From Desulfuromusa sp. (lineage in GTDB: Bacteria; Desulfobacterota; Desulfuromonadia; Desulfuromonadales; Geopsychrobacteraceae), in NCBI GenBank assembly GCA_021647765.1, contig JAKIUD010000114.1, positions 1 through 5,948 on the forward strand: 5,948 bases of DNA. The letters run 5' to 3'. This document shows, piece by piece, positions 5,454 to 5,948 of the stretch; position 1 is the first letter of the stretch, and each line of letters starts with the position of its first letter. The translations under genes were made by a program, and so were the position numbers. The notes under the pieces are model-generated. The model was given only the letters and a program-made list of their open reading frames with translations. It did no database searches and was not told the DNA's origin.

Positions 5454-5948
5454 ATGAATATGTTCAAGCACAAATTTCGTCACTCTTTTATTTTTGGAAC
5501 CTTGGCGCTACTGCTCTTAGCAGGATGCATCCGTCCCGCTCCGCCAGCACCGCTCACCACGGCCGTCCCTTATCGTGCGGAATGGGCACATCACGGCTCA
5601 ACCGCTATGCCCCGGTCTTCTGGATTGAAGAACACGCGGCCGCATATAACCGCATCGGCGCTGTGCGTGCGATGGCTGAGGACAAAATTTTTATCGACCC
5701 AAAAAGCGCCGTGATTTATGCTGAAGAGCGGCAGTTTTCAACCGCAAAAGCAGAGTACACCAACCTGATCTACCGGGTCCATTTTCCAGAAGTTCCCGGC
5801 GGATTCTCTCCCTATTTTCTGGGTGCTGGGAAAAATGTCGGACTGCTGATTATCTTGACCCTCAATGCGCAGGGGCAACCGCTGCTTGTCACCAGCGTGC
5901 ATAGCTGCGGTTGCTACCTGGCCTTTATTCCGACCTCGTATCTTGCGG
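5454..5948 (+). pseudogene. Outer-membrane-type lipoprotein gene, apparently frameshifted, 3' end beyond window
   Basis: From ATG 5454, after GGGGA at 5444-5448, the frame encodes a lipoprotein signal peptide: basic MNMFKHKFRH, a hydrophobic stretch (FIFGTLALLLL), and lipobox LAGC with the lipidated Cys at 25, then a Pro-rich linker (IRPAPPAP). This frame continues as unlikely sequence and stops at 5712-5714. A different frame reads a convincing protein body from about 5603 (RYAPVFWIEEHAAAYNRIG) to the window end, including VHSCGCYLAF. The switch lies between about 5531 and 5606 and equals a loss of one base (or gain of two). That frame's own ATG codons (5525, 5582) would give a product with no signal peptide. 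The body family is not recognised with certainty. It could be a true pseudogene, a sequencing error or, less likely, programmed frameshifting. It diverges from the operon and need not be linked to it. Confidence 0.65.

Overview
The window carries one tightly packed minus-strand operon of type II fatty acid/polyketide enzymes. Across a roughly 300-base intergenic region it faces a divergent, apparently frameshifted lipoprotein gene that runs off the right edge. Moderate GC by eye, Shine-Dalgarno-led genes, 4-base ATGA overlaps and a lipobox lipoprotein point to a Gram-negative bacterium. A proteobacterium or a relative (gamma- or delta-type) is likely, but the sequence does not fix the genus.

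In transcription order (right to left) the operon is: (1) an unrecognised 192-residue cysteine-rich protein, 5147-4569; (2) a double hot-dog dehydratase, 4579-3743, with a degenerate N-terminal half and a FabA/FabZ-like C-terminal half; (3) an acyl carrier protein, 3709-3404; (4) a short SDR-fold protein that has lost its catalytic residues, 3413-2751; (5) an intact FabG-type 3-oxoacyl-ACP reductase, 2754-1990; (6) a double ketosynthase, 1977 to beyond base 1, with a complete Cys-His-His KS followed in frame by a second KS-like domain whose active site is altered. Four genes start inside the end of the previous one or within 12 bases of it; the ACP gene follows after 33 bases. Each has a usable ribosome binding site, so the set looks like one co-expressed unit.

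Together the proteins supply elongation (KS plus a probable chain-length-factor-like partner), carrier (ACP), ketoreduction (FabG) and dehydration (hot-dog protein), with no enoyl reductase in view. That is the enzyme logic of a polyene-forming, highly reducing type II PKS, as in aryl polyene clusters. There the KS:CLF and the ApeI:ApeP dehydratases are separate proteins that pair. Here both pairs appear as single fused chains, and FabG sits next to a pseudo-reductase. The product is unknown: no priming, ligase, acyltransferase, thioesterase or export gene is visible, and the cluster probably continues to the left.

The region 5148-5453 contains several inverted repeats and a tandem TTGAC element but no convincing complete promoter. 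From 5454 a lipoprotein signal peptide is readable in one frame, while the conserved-looking body continues in another.
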